Below, one piece after another: positions 18,729-27,638 of a DNA stretch of 64,000 bases. Under the pieces are notes generated by a model, which had not been told where the DNA came from, ran no database searches, and saw only the letters and a list, made by a program, of their open reading frames with translations. Origin of the DNA: an uncultured Peptococcaceae bacterium (GTDB lineage Bacteria; Bacillota; Peptococcia; Peptococcales; Peptococcaceae); NCBI GenBank assembly GCA_937976375.1, contig CALJRU010000061.1, forward strand, positions 1-64,000, given 5' to 3'. Numbering within the stretch: the stretch's first letter is position 1; the number at the start of each line of letters is the position of its first letter. The position numbers were made by a program, and so were the translations under genes.

Positions 18729-20060
18729 ATGGCCGACGTTCTTCACATTGCTCAATATTACGGCTACCTATTGGATTGGCGACAGTTCCTGGTCACCCTG
18801 TTTTTTGTTATGCTCAGCATTCTTGTCGGCGTCCTTCTTTACGCGCTCTGTCAGCCTTTTGTCTCTGTGCGCCAGCGCTGGGGCAGGCTCCTGCTCATTC
18901 TCACCATGGGGCTCAGCTCAGCCATGGTGATCTGGGTCGGCGACCCAAACCTGCTCTACACCTTCCCGATCTTTGTGATTTTCTTTATGTTGGCGACGAG
19001 CGGCAACCGCCTTGGGCGGCTGGCCATGTGCTTCATTTTTTTCTGCCTGATTATGTCCATCTCCGCCCTGCTCGACACCTACCTCAGCGATCGCTTCATC
19101 AGCCGCAGCGCTGATTACATTGTCAGTCTTGGCCGCCCGCTCCTCGCCGGGATCATCTATCTCTGCTATCGCCGCTTCCTGCCCAAGCAGCCGGTGCAGC
19201 TGTCACGCAATCTGTGGGCGCTGGTGTTCGCTCTGTCGCTGATGCCGCTGTGCGCTCTCGCTGCAACGGTGCTGCTCACTTATCCCTATAATTACGAATC
19301 GATCCTGATACAGGAAATGATTCTGCGCCTGGGCATTGCCATTTTGCCCTTCGTCCTCGTCACCTCGCTGGTGCTGCTGGCCGCTGTCATCGTGCTGGCA
19401 CGTCAGGAAGCCTTAGAGCAGGAACACGCACTGGCGACGCAGCGTAATATATACTACGAAGGGCTGCGCCAGCAAGACCAACAGCTGCGCCAGCTGCGGC
19501 ACGATCTGCGCAACCACATCACTGCCGCCAGCGGCCTGCTGGAGCTGGGCAAGCTGGACGAAGCCCGCACCTACCTCGATGCCCTCGGCGACAGCAAGGC
19601 GCTGAGCCGTCCGCGCCGCTTCTGCGACAACGACACCGCCAACGTGGTCCTCGCCGCCAAAGCCGACGCCATCGAGCGAGCAGGCATCGCCTGTGATTTC
19701 CAGGCTGTGCTGCCAGCATCGCTCCCTGTGGCCGACACCGACCTCTGCGCCCTCTTGGGCAACGCCCTCGACAATGCCCGCGAGGGCGCCAGCGGCTGTG
19801 CCGACGCCACGGTGCGGCTGCGCTGCCGCTTCGACAAAGGCATGCTCATGCTCGCCGTCGACAATCCCATTGCCGGCGCGGTGCATCCCGACCTGCGCAC
19901 GACCAAAGCCGATCCGCGCGCCCACGGTCACGGGCTGCCCGGCATGCGCAGCATCGCTGCGCGCTACGGCGGCAGTTTGGAAACGCGCGTCGACGACGCT
20001 GGGTTTCATCTGCTGGTCTGCCTCTCGCCGGAAAGCAGCACGCAAACATCAACAACCTAA
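18729..20060 (+). CDS. GHKL sensor histidine kinase (AgrC/VirS-like)
   Basis: A 443-residue kinase with six or seven N-terminal membrane helices (to about residue 225), a coiled-coil-like linker, the H-box LRQLRHDLRNHITAA (His in the RHDLRNH form typical of AgrC and CitA-like HPK10 kinases) and a C-terminal GHKL ATPase with ALLGNALDNAREG (N-box) and HGHGLPGMRSIAARYGG (G-box). Membrane-embedded sensing of peptides or envelope perturbation is expected. It partners the LytTR regulator immediately upstream. Confidence 0.88.
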   Translation: MADVLHIAQYYGYLLDWRQFLVTLFFVMLSILVGVLLYALCQPFVSVRQRWGRLLLILTMGLSSAMVIWVGDPNLLYTFPIFVIFFMLATSGNRLGRLAMCFIFFCLIMSISALLDTYLSDRFISRSADYIVSLGRPLLAGIIYLCYRRFLPKQPVQLSRNLWALVFALSLMPLCALAATVLLTYPYNYESILIQEMILRLGIAILPFVLVTSLVLLAAVIVLARQEALEQEHALATQRNIYYEGLRQQDQQLRQLRHDLRNHITAASGLLELGKLDEARTYLDALGDSKALSRPRRFCDNDTANVVLAAKADAIERAGIACDFQAVLPASLPVADTDLCALLGNALDNAREGASGCADATVRLRCRFDKGMLMLAVDNPIAGAVHPDLRTTKADPRAHGHGLPGMRSIAARYGGSLETRVDDAGFHLLVCLSPESSTQTSTT

Positions 20061-20066
20061 TCTTTT

Positions 20067-20098
20067 TCGCCGACAGCGCTGTGTTGTCGGCGACTTTT
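20067..20098 (+). terminator. Terminator after the AgrC-like kinase
   Basis: TCGCCGACA / TGTCGGCGA forms a 9-bp stem with a short loop, then CTTTTATTT. It follows the kinase stop by 6 bases. Confidence 0.85.
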
Positions 20099-20121
20099 AT
20101 TTGCGGACGTTTGTCCACTCA

Positions 20122-20130
20122 TGATATACT
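20122..20130 (+). promoter_or_regulatory. Extended -10 promoter of comEA-comEC
   Basis: TGA followed by TATACT (20125-20130) is an extended -10 some 34 bases upstream of the comEA start. A matching -35 is not evident. No competence-type (CIN/SigX) box was recognised. Confidence 0.45.
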
Positions 20131-20163
20131 AATCCTATCAAACAACGAAGGGAGGGCACCGTC

Positions 20164-20823
20164 ATGCAGGAATGGTTCATGCGTCTGCGCGATTGGCTGG
20201 AAGACCATCTCAACTGGAAAATTCTCGGCATGGTGCTGCTGATAGTGGCAGTGCTTGCCTTCTGCGGCGGCAACGCCTATCAGGATTGGCGCGCGCAGGG
20301 CGAAGGACTGACCCTCGTCAAAGAGAGCGAGGACACCACTGCTGCCGACACCAGCGCCAGCGAAGAAAATGCCGCTGCTGCCAGCGGCGAGGTGGTGGTG
20401 CATGTCACAGGAGCAGTTTCAGCGCCGGGCGTCTACACGCTGCCGTCCGATGCCCGCGTTGACGATGCGGTGCGCGCCGCCGGAGCCACCGCCGAAGCGG
20501 ATCTCTCGCAGCTGAATCTGGCGCAAAAACTCGCCGACGGTCAGAAAATCACCGTGCCAGCCATCGGCAGCGCCTCCACCTCTGCCGGTGAAGGCACCAC
20601 GACAACCCCTGCAGACGCCAACAGCGATGGCGCCCTTGTCAACATCAACACCGCCAGCTTAGAAGAGCTGGAAACCCTGCCAAGCATTGGCGAAGTGCGG
20701 GCGCAGGCCATCATCACCTACCGTGAAACCAACGGCGGCTTCCGCACCATCGAAGAACTCCAGGAAGTCAGCGGCATCGGTGAAAAGATTTTTGCCGACG
20801 TCGCCCCGTATATCACCGTCTGA
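20164..20823 (+). CDS. comEA: Competence protein ComEA, DNA receptor
   Basis: A 219-residue protein: an N-terminal membrane anchor (about 20-40), a low-complexity Ser/Ala/Asp linker, an SLBB (soluble ligand) domain with VVHVTGAVSAPGVYTLPS, a second Ser/Thr linker, and a C-terminal pair of helix-hairpin-helix motifs (NINTASLEELETLPSIGEV and LQEVSGIGEKIF) that bind DNA. ComEA captures double-stranded DNA at the surface during transformation. The ribosome site GGGAGGGCACCGTC precedes the ATG. comEC follows 13 bases downstream. Confidence 0.95.
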   Translation: MQEWFMRLRDWLEDHLNWKILGMVLLIVAVLAFCGGNAYQDWRAQGEGLTLVKESEDTTAADTSASEENAAAASGEVVVHVTGAVSAPGVYTLPSDARVDDAVRAAGATAEADLSQLNLAQKLADGQKITVPAIGSASTSAGEGTTTTPADANSDGALVNINTASLEELETLPSIGEVRAQAIITYRETNGGFRTIEELQEVSGIGEKIFADVAPYITV

Positions 20824-20836
20824 GGAGGGAACCCTC

Positions 20837-23116
20837 ATGCGCATCTATCCTATCAAACGACCACTTTGCGCGGCCATTGCCGCCTTCATCGTCGGCCTTT
20901 GGCTGGGCAGCGCCGCCACGCTGCCGGGAATGGGATGCGCTTTTTTTGCTGCCGCTGTTATGCTCATCGCCGCTGCTGCCTCTGTGAAAATGGGCAAAGG
21001 ACGGCTTTTTCTCGCCTGCCTCTTAGCGCTGGCAGCTGGCCTCCTGCTGATGCAGCAAACCGGCGCCAGCCACCGTGCGCTGGTGCCGCTGCATGGCAGC
21101 GAAGGCACCATCAGCGCACACATCACCCGCGCGCCAGCGGACCGCACTTATGTGGACGCGGAAGTCACGGTGCTGAATGGCAGCACGTTGGAGGAGCCTG
21201 TGCCAGTGCGCATCCAGCGCGCCTGGGAAGACGACGGCGCCTACACGCTGCACGCCGACTACGAATTTACCGGCACCTTCTCTGCGCCTGAGCCAGCGAC
21301 CAATCCCGGCGGCTACGACGAAGAAAAAATCCTCGCCCAGCGCGGCATCGCCACCCTTTTCGAAGCCGACGCTCCCGGCACACTGATTGCCGATCCGCCA
21401 GCCTGGGGGCAGTGGCTGAACGACGTAAAAGACAGCTATTCAGCGATCCTTGCACGCTATCTGGGCCCTGGCCAGCAGGCGCTCATTGCAGCCACCCTGT
21501 TCGGCGATGTCAGCGATCTTAACGACGATTTCTACAACGTCAGCCAACAGTTCGGCATCATCCACATTTTTTCAGTCAGCGGCCTCCATGTGAGTTTCAT
21601 TCTTGCCTTTGTGCTCGCGCTGGCGCGTCTCTTGCGCCGCCAACACAGCTGGGGGCTCTTTCTGCTGATGGTGCCGCTGCTGACGCTCTACACCCTGCTC
21701 AGCGACGCGTCCGCCCCAGCGGTGCGCGCCAGCATCATGGGCCTGGCTACCCTTCTGGCGCTGCGCCTGCTGCGCTACCGGGATCCCTTAACGATCATCG
21801 CCCTGGCGGCCCTGGCGCTGCTGCTTGCCAATCCCTACAATCTATGGCAGATCGGCTTTCAGCTCTCCTTTCTCGCTATGCTCGGACTGATCCTTCTGAC
21901 ACCACGCTTCGAGCCTTTCCTTGCCTTTCTGCCAAAGAAGCTGGCCAGTGCACTGGCTGTTTCTCTCGCTGCAGAATGCGTCTCTCTGCCGCTGGTCGCC
22001 TACTACTTCTACCAGGTGGCCCCTCTCTCCACTCTCATGAATCTGCTCGTCGTACCGTTCTTCAGCCTGCTCGTGCCGCTGGCGCTGGTGGCTCTGCTCG
22101 TCGCTGCAATCCTTCCTGCCTTAGGCGCGCTGGTGTTTCTGCCGGTGCGTATGCTCATCCTTGTCATTGTCGCGCTGATGGACATCGTCAACAGCCTCAC
22201 AGGCACCCTGCACATCTACATCGGCCAGCCGTCCATCTGGCTGCTTCTGCTCTGTTATGCTGCGCTCATCGCTTTCTGCCTCGTTCCGCTCGACGCTGGC
22301 CAACTCCGCGCCGGAGTGCTCGCCGCTGCGCTGCTCTGCTTTGCAGTGCTCATCCTGCGGCCAGCAGTGAGCAGCGACCTTCGCCTGACCATGGTGGACG
22401 TGGGCCAAGGCACCGGCTGCACCTATCAGACAGCCGACGGCCATTGGCTAGTCTTTGACACAGGCCCCGGCGCCGATACCGTCGCCCAATACCTGCGCTA
22501 CTGCGGCGCCAACACCATCGACGCCCTCGTGCTCAGCCACAGCGACAGCGACCACATCGGCGGCGCCGCCCATATTCTGCGCGACTTCCATGTGCGTCAG
22601 CTGCTTGCCTCCCCTTACGCCCAGCAAAGCGAGGAATGGCAGGCGCTCGCCCCGTACCTGGACGATACGGAAATTGTCACCGTTGACGCGCCGCTGACCT
22701 TCTCCCTCGGCGAAAGCCGCCTCGACTGCACCCTCCTCGCCGCCAACAGCGATGGCGGCGAAAACAGCAACCAGGTCGTGAGCCTGCTCAGCGACAATGG
22801 CTGCACCACCCTTTTCTGCGGCGACACTGACAGCGAAGACCTGACCACTATTCCCTGGACAGCTGCCACCGACCTCATCCTCGTCCCCCACCACGGCAGC
22901 AAAAACAGCTGGGACACCGACTTCTACCGCCAACACTCGCCGTCACTCGCTCTCATCAGCGCTGGTGCCAACAACCGCTACGGCCACCCTCACGCTGAAA
23001 CCACCGACGGCCTCGCCAGCCTCGATATCCCTGCGCTCTGCACCGCCGACGTTGGTGCCGTCCGCGTCTACGAACAGAACGATGCACTCTACGTCCGCAC
23101 CGGCAGCACACATTAA
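20837..23116 (+). CDS. comEC: Competence protein ComEC/Rec2, DNA channel
   Basis: A 759-residue protein with an N-terminal hydrophobic pair, a DUF4131-like OB domain (about 60-200), a competence transmembrane domain (about 230-480, containing FSVSGLHVSFILAF, the family hallmark) and a C-terminal metallo-beta-lactamase domain with LVLSHSDSDHIGGA and NRYGHPHAE. It transports single-stranded DNA across the membrane, and the C-terminal domain is thought to degrade the non-transported strand. The ATG at 20837 follows GAGGAGGGAACCCTC. With comEA, it shows potential for natural transformation; the rest of the apparatus would lie elsewhere. Confidence 0.95.
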   Translation: MRIYPIKRPLCAAIAAFIVGLWLGSAATLPGMGCAFFAAAVMLIAAAASVKMGKGRLFLACLLALAAGLLLMQQTGASHRALVPLHGSEGTISAHITRAPADRTYVDAEVTVLNGSTLEEPVPVRIQRAWEDDGAYTLHADYEFTGTFSAPEPATNPGGYDEEKILAQRGIATLFEADAPGTLIADPPAWGQWLNDVKDSYSAILARYLGPGQQALIAATLFGDVSDLNDDFYNVSQQFGIIHIFSVSGLHVSFILAFVLALARLLRRQHSWGLFLLMVPLLTLYTLLSDASAPAVRASIMGLATLLALRLLRYRDPLTIIALAALALLLANPYNLWQIGFQLSFLAMLGLILLTPRFEPFLAFLPKKLASALAVSLAAECVSLPLVAYYFYQVAPLSTLMNLLVVPFFSLLVPLALVALLVAAILPALGALVFLPVRMLILVIVALMDIVNSLTGTLHIYIGQPSIWLLLLCYAALIAFCLVPLDAGQLRAGVLAAALLCFAVLILRPAVSSDLRLTMVDVGQGTGCTYQTADGHWLVFDTGPGADTVAQYLRYCGANTIDALVLSHSDSDHIGGAAHILRDFHVRQLLASPYAQQSEEWQALAPYLDDTEIVTVDAPLTFSLGESRLDCTLLAANSDGGENSNQVVSLLSDNGCTTLFCGDTDSEDLTTIPWTAATDLILVPHHGSKNSWDTDFYRQHSPSLALISAGANNRYGHPHAETTDGLASLDIPALCTADVGAVRVYEQNDALYVRTGSTH

Positions 23117-23117
23117 G

Positions 23118-23165
23118 AAACACCTCGTTTCAGCCTTGTACAATGGTTGAAACGAGGTGTTTGCT
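23118..23165 (+). terminator. Terminator of the comEA-comEC operon
   Basis: A 15-bp perfect stem (AAACACCTCGTTTCA and its complement) extended by a further two pairs, followed by TTTGCTTTT. It follows the comEC stop by one base. Confidence 0.9.
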
Positions 23166-23171
23166 TTTAAG

Positions 23172-23203
23172 AAAAAAGCCCGACGCTTCAACGTCGAGCT
23201 CTA
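23172..23203 (-). terminator. Terminator of the lutB-lutC operon
   Basis: On the minus strand, AGCtCGACG ... CGTCGgGCT forms a stem with one mismatch and a run of six T. It lies 25 bases beyond the lutC stop, back to back with the comEC terminator. Confidence 0.8.
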
Positions 23204-23227
23204 TATTTATCGTTATGCTGCTGTTTC

Positions 23228-23929
23228 TTACATATCGCGAACAACCACCACATATTCGCGGGTTGGGCCGTGTACACCAGTAACCATGACGGATTCGATG
23301 TCACCGGTGGACGAGGGACCGCTGATGAATAGGAAATAGGTTGGTGGCACGCCAGCTTCGCCCATGGCATCAATTTCTGGTGCCACGTCGGTCATCGTTG
23401 CTTTGAGGCGGCTTTGGAAAACGACAGAAATATGGGCTGGCGGCAGCAGGCTGACGATTTTGCCACAGCGGCTGTCGGCCAGTTCAAGCACCGTCCCAGT
23501 ATCAGCAATGGCACGGAATGGAATGGTGATGCTGAGGCCAGCTTGTTCAATGATGGCGCGCTGTTCGACAGGATCGTTCTTCTTGTCGTAGCCGTAAACA
23601 TCAGCGCCGCTTGCTTTGGCCAGTGCCATCAGGTCAATGCCTTCGGCGGCCGTATCGGTTGGCACAACAACACGATTTGGCGCTTCTTTGGCAATAATGT
23701 CACCGAGGGTTTTCGCCAGATCTTTCTTGTCACACTCCAGACAAGTAAAGTCACGAATCTTCTGCTGGCTGGCAAGCTGTGCTCTCAGACCAGCATCGTC
23801 CAAGCCGCGCAGACGGGAAAACTGCAGCCCCTGCATATAATCATAGCCATCTTCAATATGATCCGGCACGCTGTTGCGTCCCAATGCCTGAGAAATACGA
23901 TTGATAAATGTACTGCGATCCATTTCCAT
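23228..23929 (-). CDS. lutC: LUD-domain protein LutC/LldG, lactate utilisation
   Basis: A 233-residue LUD-domain protein. Conserved features are the segment RVVVPTDTAAEGIDLMALAKASG, ADTGTVLELAD and ISGPSSTGDIESVMVTGVHGP, the last a C-terminal signature of LutC. LutC is part of the LutABC iron-sulfur L-lactate oxidase; the domain also occurs in other carboxylate oxidases. The ATG follows AAGGAGG by 8 bases, and the ribosome site overlaps the end of lutB, so translation is coupled. Confidence 0.88.
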   Translation of the reverse strand: MEMDRSTFINRISQALGRNSVPDHIEDGYDYMQGLQFSRLRGLDDAGLRAQLASQQKIRDFTCLECDKKDLAKTLGDIIAKEAPNRVVVPTDTAAEGIDLMALAKASGADVYGYDKKNDPVEQRAIIEQAGLSITIPFRAIADTGTVLELADSRCGKIVSLLPPAHISVVFQSRLKATMTDVAPEIDAMGEAGVPPTYFLFISGPSSTGDIESVMVTGVHGPTREYVVVVRDM

Positions 23930-25375
23930 TTAGCGTCCCTCCTTGTCATGCTTCTTAAACCAAGCACGGAATTCACCTGCACGCAAGAGCGGCAAGTCAC
24001 GGCTCTGAGTCCAGTTCGCAAGTACCGGCAGTTTCACTTTGTCGGTCAAGTGATCACCTTCACCCGTTACTTTTGCAAAGACTTTCATCGCAGGGTTGCC
24101 GAATCGTGTGCCGACACGATAAATTGGACTGTAACCCAACGCCTGGCCAGCGGCCGTGAAGACTTCACGTTCTTCCTTGCTGACGAGGTTCATCTTTTCC
24201 ACAATATCCTGTCGTTCAGCAAGAATCAATTCATGCAGCGGAATCTTAACAGGACAGGTTTCTGCGCAAGCACCGCAAAGGGTGCAGGCATAAGGCATGT
24301 CTTTGGTGTATTTGTCAAAACCATTGAGAAGCGGTGTATAGACAATGCCCATTGGCCCCTGATAGCAGGCCCCATAACCATGGCCCGTGATATGACGGAA
24401 CACTGGGCAGACATTTTGGCAGGTACCGCAGCGAATGCAGCGCAGCATTTTATGATATTGGCTGCCGAGAATCTTGGAACGCCCATTATCGATAATAATA
24501 ATATGTACTTCTTTCGCACCGTCCTGTGCTTCTTCACCGCGTGGACCATTGGTGAAGGACATGTAGCTGGAAATGGTGGTACCAACCGCACTGCGCACAA
24601 AAATCTGCATCATCGCGTCAAAGGCCTGCATGTTTGGCAGCAGACGTTCCATCCCCATGAGCACGATCTGTGTGTCTGGGAGACTGGTGACCATGCGGCC
24701 ATTGCCTTCATTGGTGAGGATGCAAGTCGAACCGGTGCTGGCAATGGCAAAATTGCAGCCCGTGATGCCAATATCGGCCGCCAGGAATTTCTGACGCAGT
24801 TTTTCACGCGCAAACAGGGTCATTTCATGCGCTTCCATGGCACCTGTGTACCCCTGCTCTACAAAAAGATCATAGGTGGCCTTGATGTCCATGTGCATCC
24901 CAGGCATGATGAGATGGGATGGATGGTTCCAGTTGTCGAGCTGGATCATGTATTCACCAAGGTCTGTTTCGTTGACTTCAATGCCATCGTTCAACAAGGT
25001 GTTGTTGCAGTCAATTTCTTCACTGACCATGCTCTTTGATTTAACAACGCTCTTGGCATGATGCGCATGGCAGATGTCCAGCAGAATGCGCTGGGCGTCT
25101 TCAGCATTTTCAGCAAAATGAACAATATTTCCGTTGGCAGTCGTCTTATCGATGAACTGACTAAGATAATAGTCAAGATGGCTCAAGACATCGTCACGGA
25201 TGGCAGCCATCTGAGAACGATATTCTTGCCAGCCTTCATATGTCGCCATCTGATTTTCACGACGCGCGTTAAAATTGCCCTGTGCCGAACGGGTCGCAGT
25301 GCGGGCAAAATCGTTGGCGATGCAGGATTGAATATGCTCCTTCATCGTCGAATTTTTATCAAATAATAAACTCAT
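23930..25375 (-). CDS. lutB: Iron-sulfur LUD protein LutB/LldF, lactate utilisation
   Basis: A 481-residue protein: an N-terminal LUD domain (about 60-280, with KSKSMVSEEIDCNN and GITGCNFAIASTGS) and a C-terminal two [4Fe-4S] ferredoxin module (CIRCGTCQNVCPVF and CTLCGACAETCPVKIP). It transfers electrons from L-lactate or a related hydroxy-acid into the electron chain. The ATG at 25375 follows GGGAG by 8 bases. The neighbours are lutC downstream and an SSS-type symporter upstream. lutA, normally a CCG-domain partner, is not in this operon. Confidence 0.92.
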   Translation of the reverse strand: MSLLFDKNSTMKEHIQSCIANDFARTATRSAQGNFNARRENQMATYEGWQEYRSQMAAIRDDVLSHLDYYLSQFIDKTTANGNIVHFAENAEDAQRILLDICHAHHAKSVVKSKSMVSEEIDCNNTLLNDGIEVNETDLGEYMIQLDNWNHPSHLIMPGMHMDIKATYDLFVEQGYTGAMEAHEMTLFAREKLRQKFLAADIGITGCNFAIASTGSTCILTNEGNGRMVTSLPDTQIVLMGMERLLPNMQAFDAMMQIFVRSAVGTTISSYMSFTNGPRGEEAQDGAKEVHIIIIDNGRSKILGSQYHKMLRCIRCGTCQNVCPVFRHITGHGYGACYQGPMGIVYTPLLNGFDKYTKDMPYACTLCGACAETCPVKIPLHELILAERQDIVEKMNLVSKEEREVFTAAGQALGYSPIYRVGTRFGNPAMKVFAKVTGEGDHLTDKVKLPVLANWTQSRDLPLLRAGEFRAWFKKHDKEGR

Positions 25376-25397
25376 TACAGACACTCCCAATAAGAAT

Positions 25398-25420
25398 GGG
25401 GGCCGCCCTTCAGCGGCCCG
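25398..25420 (-). other. GC-rich hairpin between symporter and lutB
   Basis: GGGCCGC ... GCGGCCC with a six-base loop lies in the 53-base gap. No U-run follows, so it is more likely a processing or stability element, or a partial attenuator, than a terminator. Confidence 0.4.
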
Positions 25421-25428
25421 CCACGTGC

Positions 25429-26871
25429 TCAATTGTTGTTATTCTTTTTCTTTTTAAGATTTTCAACCGGTGCTGGACGTTTGTCAAGCTGAGAAAGCCC
25501 AAAACCGATGAGACTCATCAGGGTCACCGTGTAGATGGCCTGACCGAGAATGCGCCATTCTGGTACAATCAGCTGAACAACGACATAGGTAGCCATCCCA
25601 AAAACGAACGTCAGCCAACCTGTGGAACGCTTCACCGTCTTAGGGAACAGGAACAACGCCGTCATCAGAATAGCATATGGCGCAAACAATGTCAGTGCAC
25701 TCATCAGCGCATTCAGAATGTTGGAAACCTGTGTTGCTGCAATATAAGCGATGATGATAACCGCCAGGCAGACAATACGGGAAATGCGCAAACGCAAACG
25801 ACGGCTGACACCTTTGTAGAAATACTTAAAAATGACGTCCTCACTGACCATGGTGCTTACACCCATCATCAGCCCTGTCGCTGTTGACACATCGGCTGCC
25901 CAAAGCCCAGCCAAAAGAATCCCGGCTACCCAGCTTGGCAGTTGCATGACAACCGATGGCAAAGCCATAGCAGAAGATTCAAGGCCCGGGAAATATGCCG
26001 CCGCAACAATCCCAAAAATGGCACTGATAAAACCTGCTGGAATCATCAAAATCCCGGCAAAGATGGTCCCTTTCTTGGCGTCTTCCGGTGAACGCGCAGC
26101 AATAATGTTCTGAACAACACCACCATTTGGCACAGCATCAATAATCATCGTGACAAACCATGCCACAATGGCTGCCATGCCCATCCCGCTAACGAGGCTG
26201 TACCAGTGACTACCGTCCCCACTCATTCCTACAGGTAGCGCCGCGTTGATGGTTTCAAAACCGCCGAAATGAAAGACTGTTGCGATCACGCCAACGACCA
26301 AGCCGATGTAAATGACCGCAATGTTGACCACATTAGACAAACTCGCAGCCATTAAACCACCGACGAAAGAGATGATCCCGAACATGACAGCCGAGACAAT
26401 GATCCCAAGCTGCAAAGAGAACACATCAGGCATCAATGCCGTCAAAATGGTCCCGCCAGCGATGATCTGCAATGCGATGATAACCGTATTGATGATGACC
26501 TGAATGCAGGTACTCACCAGCGAGAAGGCGTTGCCGAACACACACTCCAGCATTTTGTTGATGGTGTCATATTCACACTGACGCATGTGACTCGCCAGCG
26601 CAAACCCAACGATGATGGCACCGGCGGCCCAGGCCACGTCATACCAACCAGCCGAGAGGCCAGATGTGTACGCGTTCTGCGCGATACCAACAGTGGATGA
26701 CCCACCAACCGCAATACCGGCGATCATAACGCCGACCAGCGGCCAGGAGAGCTGTTTGTCTGCCAACAGGAACGATTCCGCAGACTTGTTGCGACGATAC
26801 ATCGTCGATGCCCAAGCTACGAAAAGCAGCAGCAACATATAAACAACAACAATAATCAATGCAATATTCAT
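25429..26871 (-). CDS. Sodium:solute symporter (SSS family)
   Basis: A 480-residue protein with about 13 hydrophobic helices, of the SSS (PutP/SglT) fold. The segment AESFLLADKQLSWPLVGVMIAG is the typical helix 1-2 signature and IAVGGSSTVGIAQNAYTSG the unwound helix region. The C terminus ends in a Lys/Asn-rich tail (KKKKNNNN). Members import monocarboxylates, amino acids or panthothenate with Na+. Co-orientation with lutB and lutC suggests lactate or another hydroxy-acid as substrate. Confidence 0.85.
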   Translation of the reverse strand: MNIALIIVVVYMLLLLFVAWASTMYRRNKSAESFLLADKQLSWPLVGVMIAGIAVGGSSTVGIAQNAYTSGLSAGWYDVAWAAGAIIVGFALASHMRQCEYDTINKMLECVFGNAFSLVSTCIQVIINTVIIALQIIAGGTILTALMPDVFSLQLGIIVSAVMFGIISFVGGLMAASLSNVVNIAVIYIGLVVGVIATVFHFGGFETINAALPVGMSGDGSHWYSLVSGMGMAAIVAWFVTMIIDAVPNGGVVQNIIAARSPEDAKKGTIFAGILMIPAGFISAIFGIVAAAYFPGLESSAMALPSVVMQLPSWVAGILLAGLWAADVSTATGLMMGVSTMVSEDVIFKYFYKGVSRRLRLRISRIVCLAVIIIAYIAATQVSNILNALMSALTLFAPYAILMTALFLFPKTVKRSTGWLTFVFGMATYVVVQLIVPEWRILGQAIYTVTLMSLIGFGLSQLDKRPAPVENLKKKKNNNN

Positions 26872-26946
26872 TCAACCTTCACCTCTTCCTTCCATTCTTC
26901 CTGATCTACATTGAGTTCAGTTGATGAATGATGTTTGCATTCACCA

Positions 26947-26976
26947 TTGTATGCCATATTATGACAATTTGCCATA
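26947..26976. promoter_or_regulatory. Candidate promoter and TGCCATA direct repeats upstream of the symporter
   Basis: Two copies of TGCCATA (26952-26958 and 26970-26976) lie 18 bp apart. A possible minus-strand -10 (TACAAT, read from 26947-26952) overlaps the first repeat. They sit about 75 bases upstream of the symporter start and are candidate operator half-sites. Confidence 0.35.
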
Positions 26977-27038
26977 GGTATACACATAAAAATTCATCTG
27001 ATTTTCAACTTTTTTCGTCTTCTCGCTCAAAAAACTGA

Positions 27039-27067
27039 AAAGGCCGCTGTCTTTCAGCAGCGACCTT
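27039..27067 (-). terminator. Terminator of the universal stress protein gene
   Basis: On the minus strand AAGGtCGCTG ... CAGCGgCCTTTT forms a stem of about ten pairs with one mismatch and a T-run. It lies 10 bases beyond the gene stop. Confidence 0.75.
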
Positions 27068-27076
27068 GTATAAATA

Positions 27077-27505
27077 TTAGTGAACAATCATGACTGGCAT
27101 CAACGCATTGGAAAGCACATTCTTTGCGACGCTGCCAACCAGGAAGCGGCGCAGTGCCGATCCCAGACCCTGCGATCCCATGATGATGAGATCGCATTCC
27201 AAATTATCGCTGACAGCCAAAATGCTTTTGGACACACAGCCAACCACAACTTTTGTTTCTGCGTCGCCGTCATAGGTTTCAGCCCGGCGTGCCAGATATT
27301 TTTCAGCTTCGGCACAATCGCGCTGAACGCTGGCGCTCGTTGCCGCTGGATTGCCCATCGCACAGTCGAAATCAGGATCGCTGACCACATAGAGCATCGT
27401 CAGCTTTGAGCCAAACGCTTGCTGGATGCGCCGCGCTTCAACCAGCGCACGCTCAGAACACTCTGAGCCATCGAGCGGTACCAAAATATGTTTATATCCA
27501 TTCAT
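27077..27505 (-). CDS. Universal stress protein (UspA family)
   Basis: A 142-residue UspA-fold protein: KHILVPLDGSECSERAL at the N terminus (ADP/ATP-binding strand and loop), CDLIIMGSQGLGSALRR and GSVAKNVLSNALMPVMIVH at the C terminus. The glycine-rich nucleotide motif has one more residue than the canonical G-x2-G-x9-G-S spacing. The ATG at 27505 is chosen because the conserved family start MNGYKHILVPLDGSE follows it; upstream ATGs would add a leader with no family match. Confidence 0.88.
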   Translation of the reverse strand: MNGYKHILVPLDGSECSERALVEARRIQQAFGSKLTMLYVVSDPDFDCAMGNPAATSASVQRDCAEAEKYLARRAETYDGDAETKVVVGCVSKSILAVSDNLECDLIIMGSQGLGSALRRFLVGSVAKNVLSNALMPVMIVH

Positions 27506-27599
27506 GTTTCTCACACCTTTCACATGTTTTTTTCTATTGTACCGCAACTGCCCATGAGATGCCACCCCTTGCCCACGCTTGTTCGATAGCCCCTTCCTA

Positions 27600-27608
27600 T
27601 GGTACACT
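27600..27608 (+). promoter_or_regulatory. Extended -10 promoter of the vanRS-like pair
   Basis: TGG followed by TACACT (27603-27608) is an extended -10 about 30 bases upstream of the regulator. No VanR-type box was found in this region, so any autoregulation would rely on the boxes after the kinase. Confidence 0.45.
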
Positions 27609-27638
27609 GCAAGTATTAAGTGACGAGGGGGCTCCTCT

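Noticed and set aside
23414..25039. A 541-codon open frame opposite lutB
   Set aside because: Antisense to lutB with its ferredoxin motifs; no start signals or family match.
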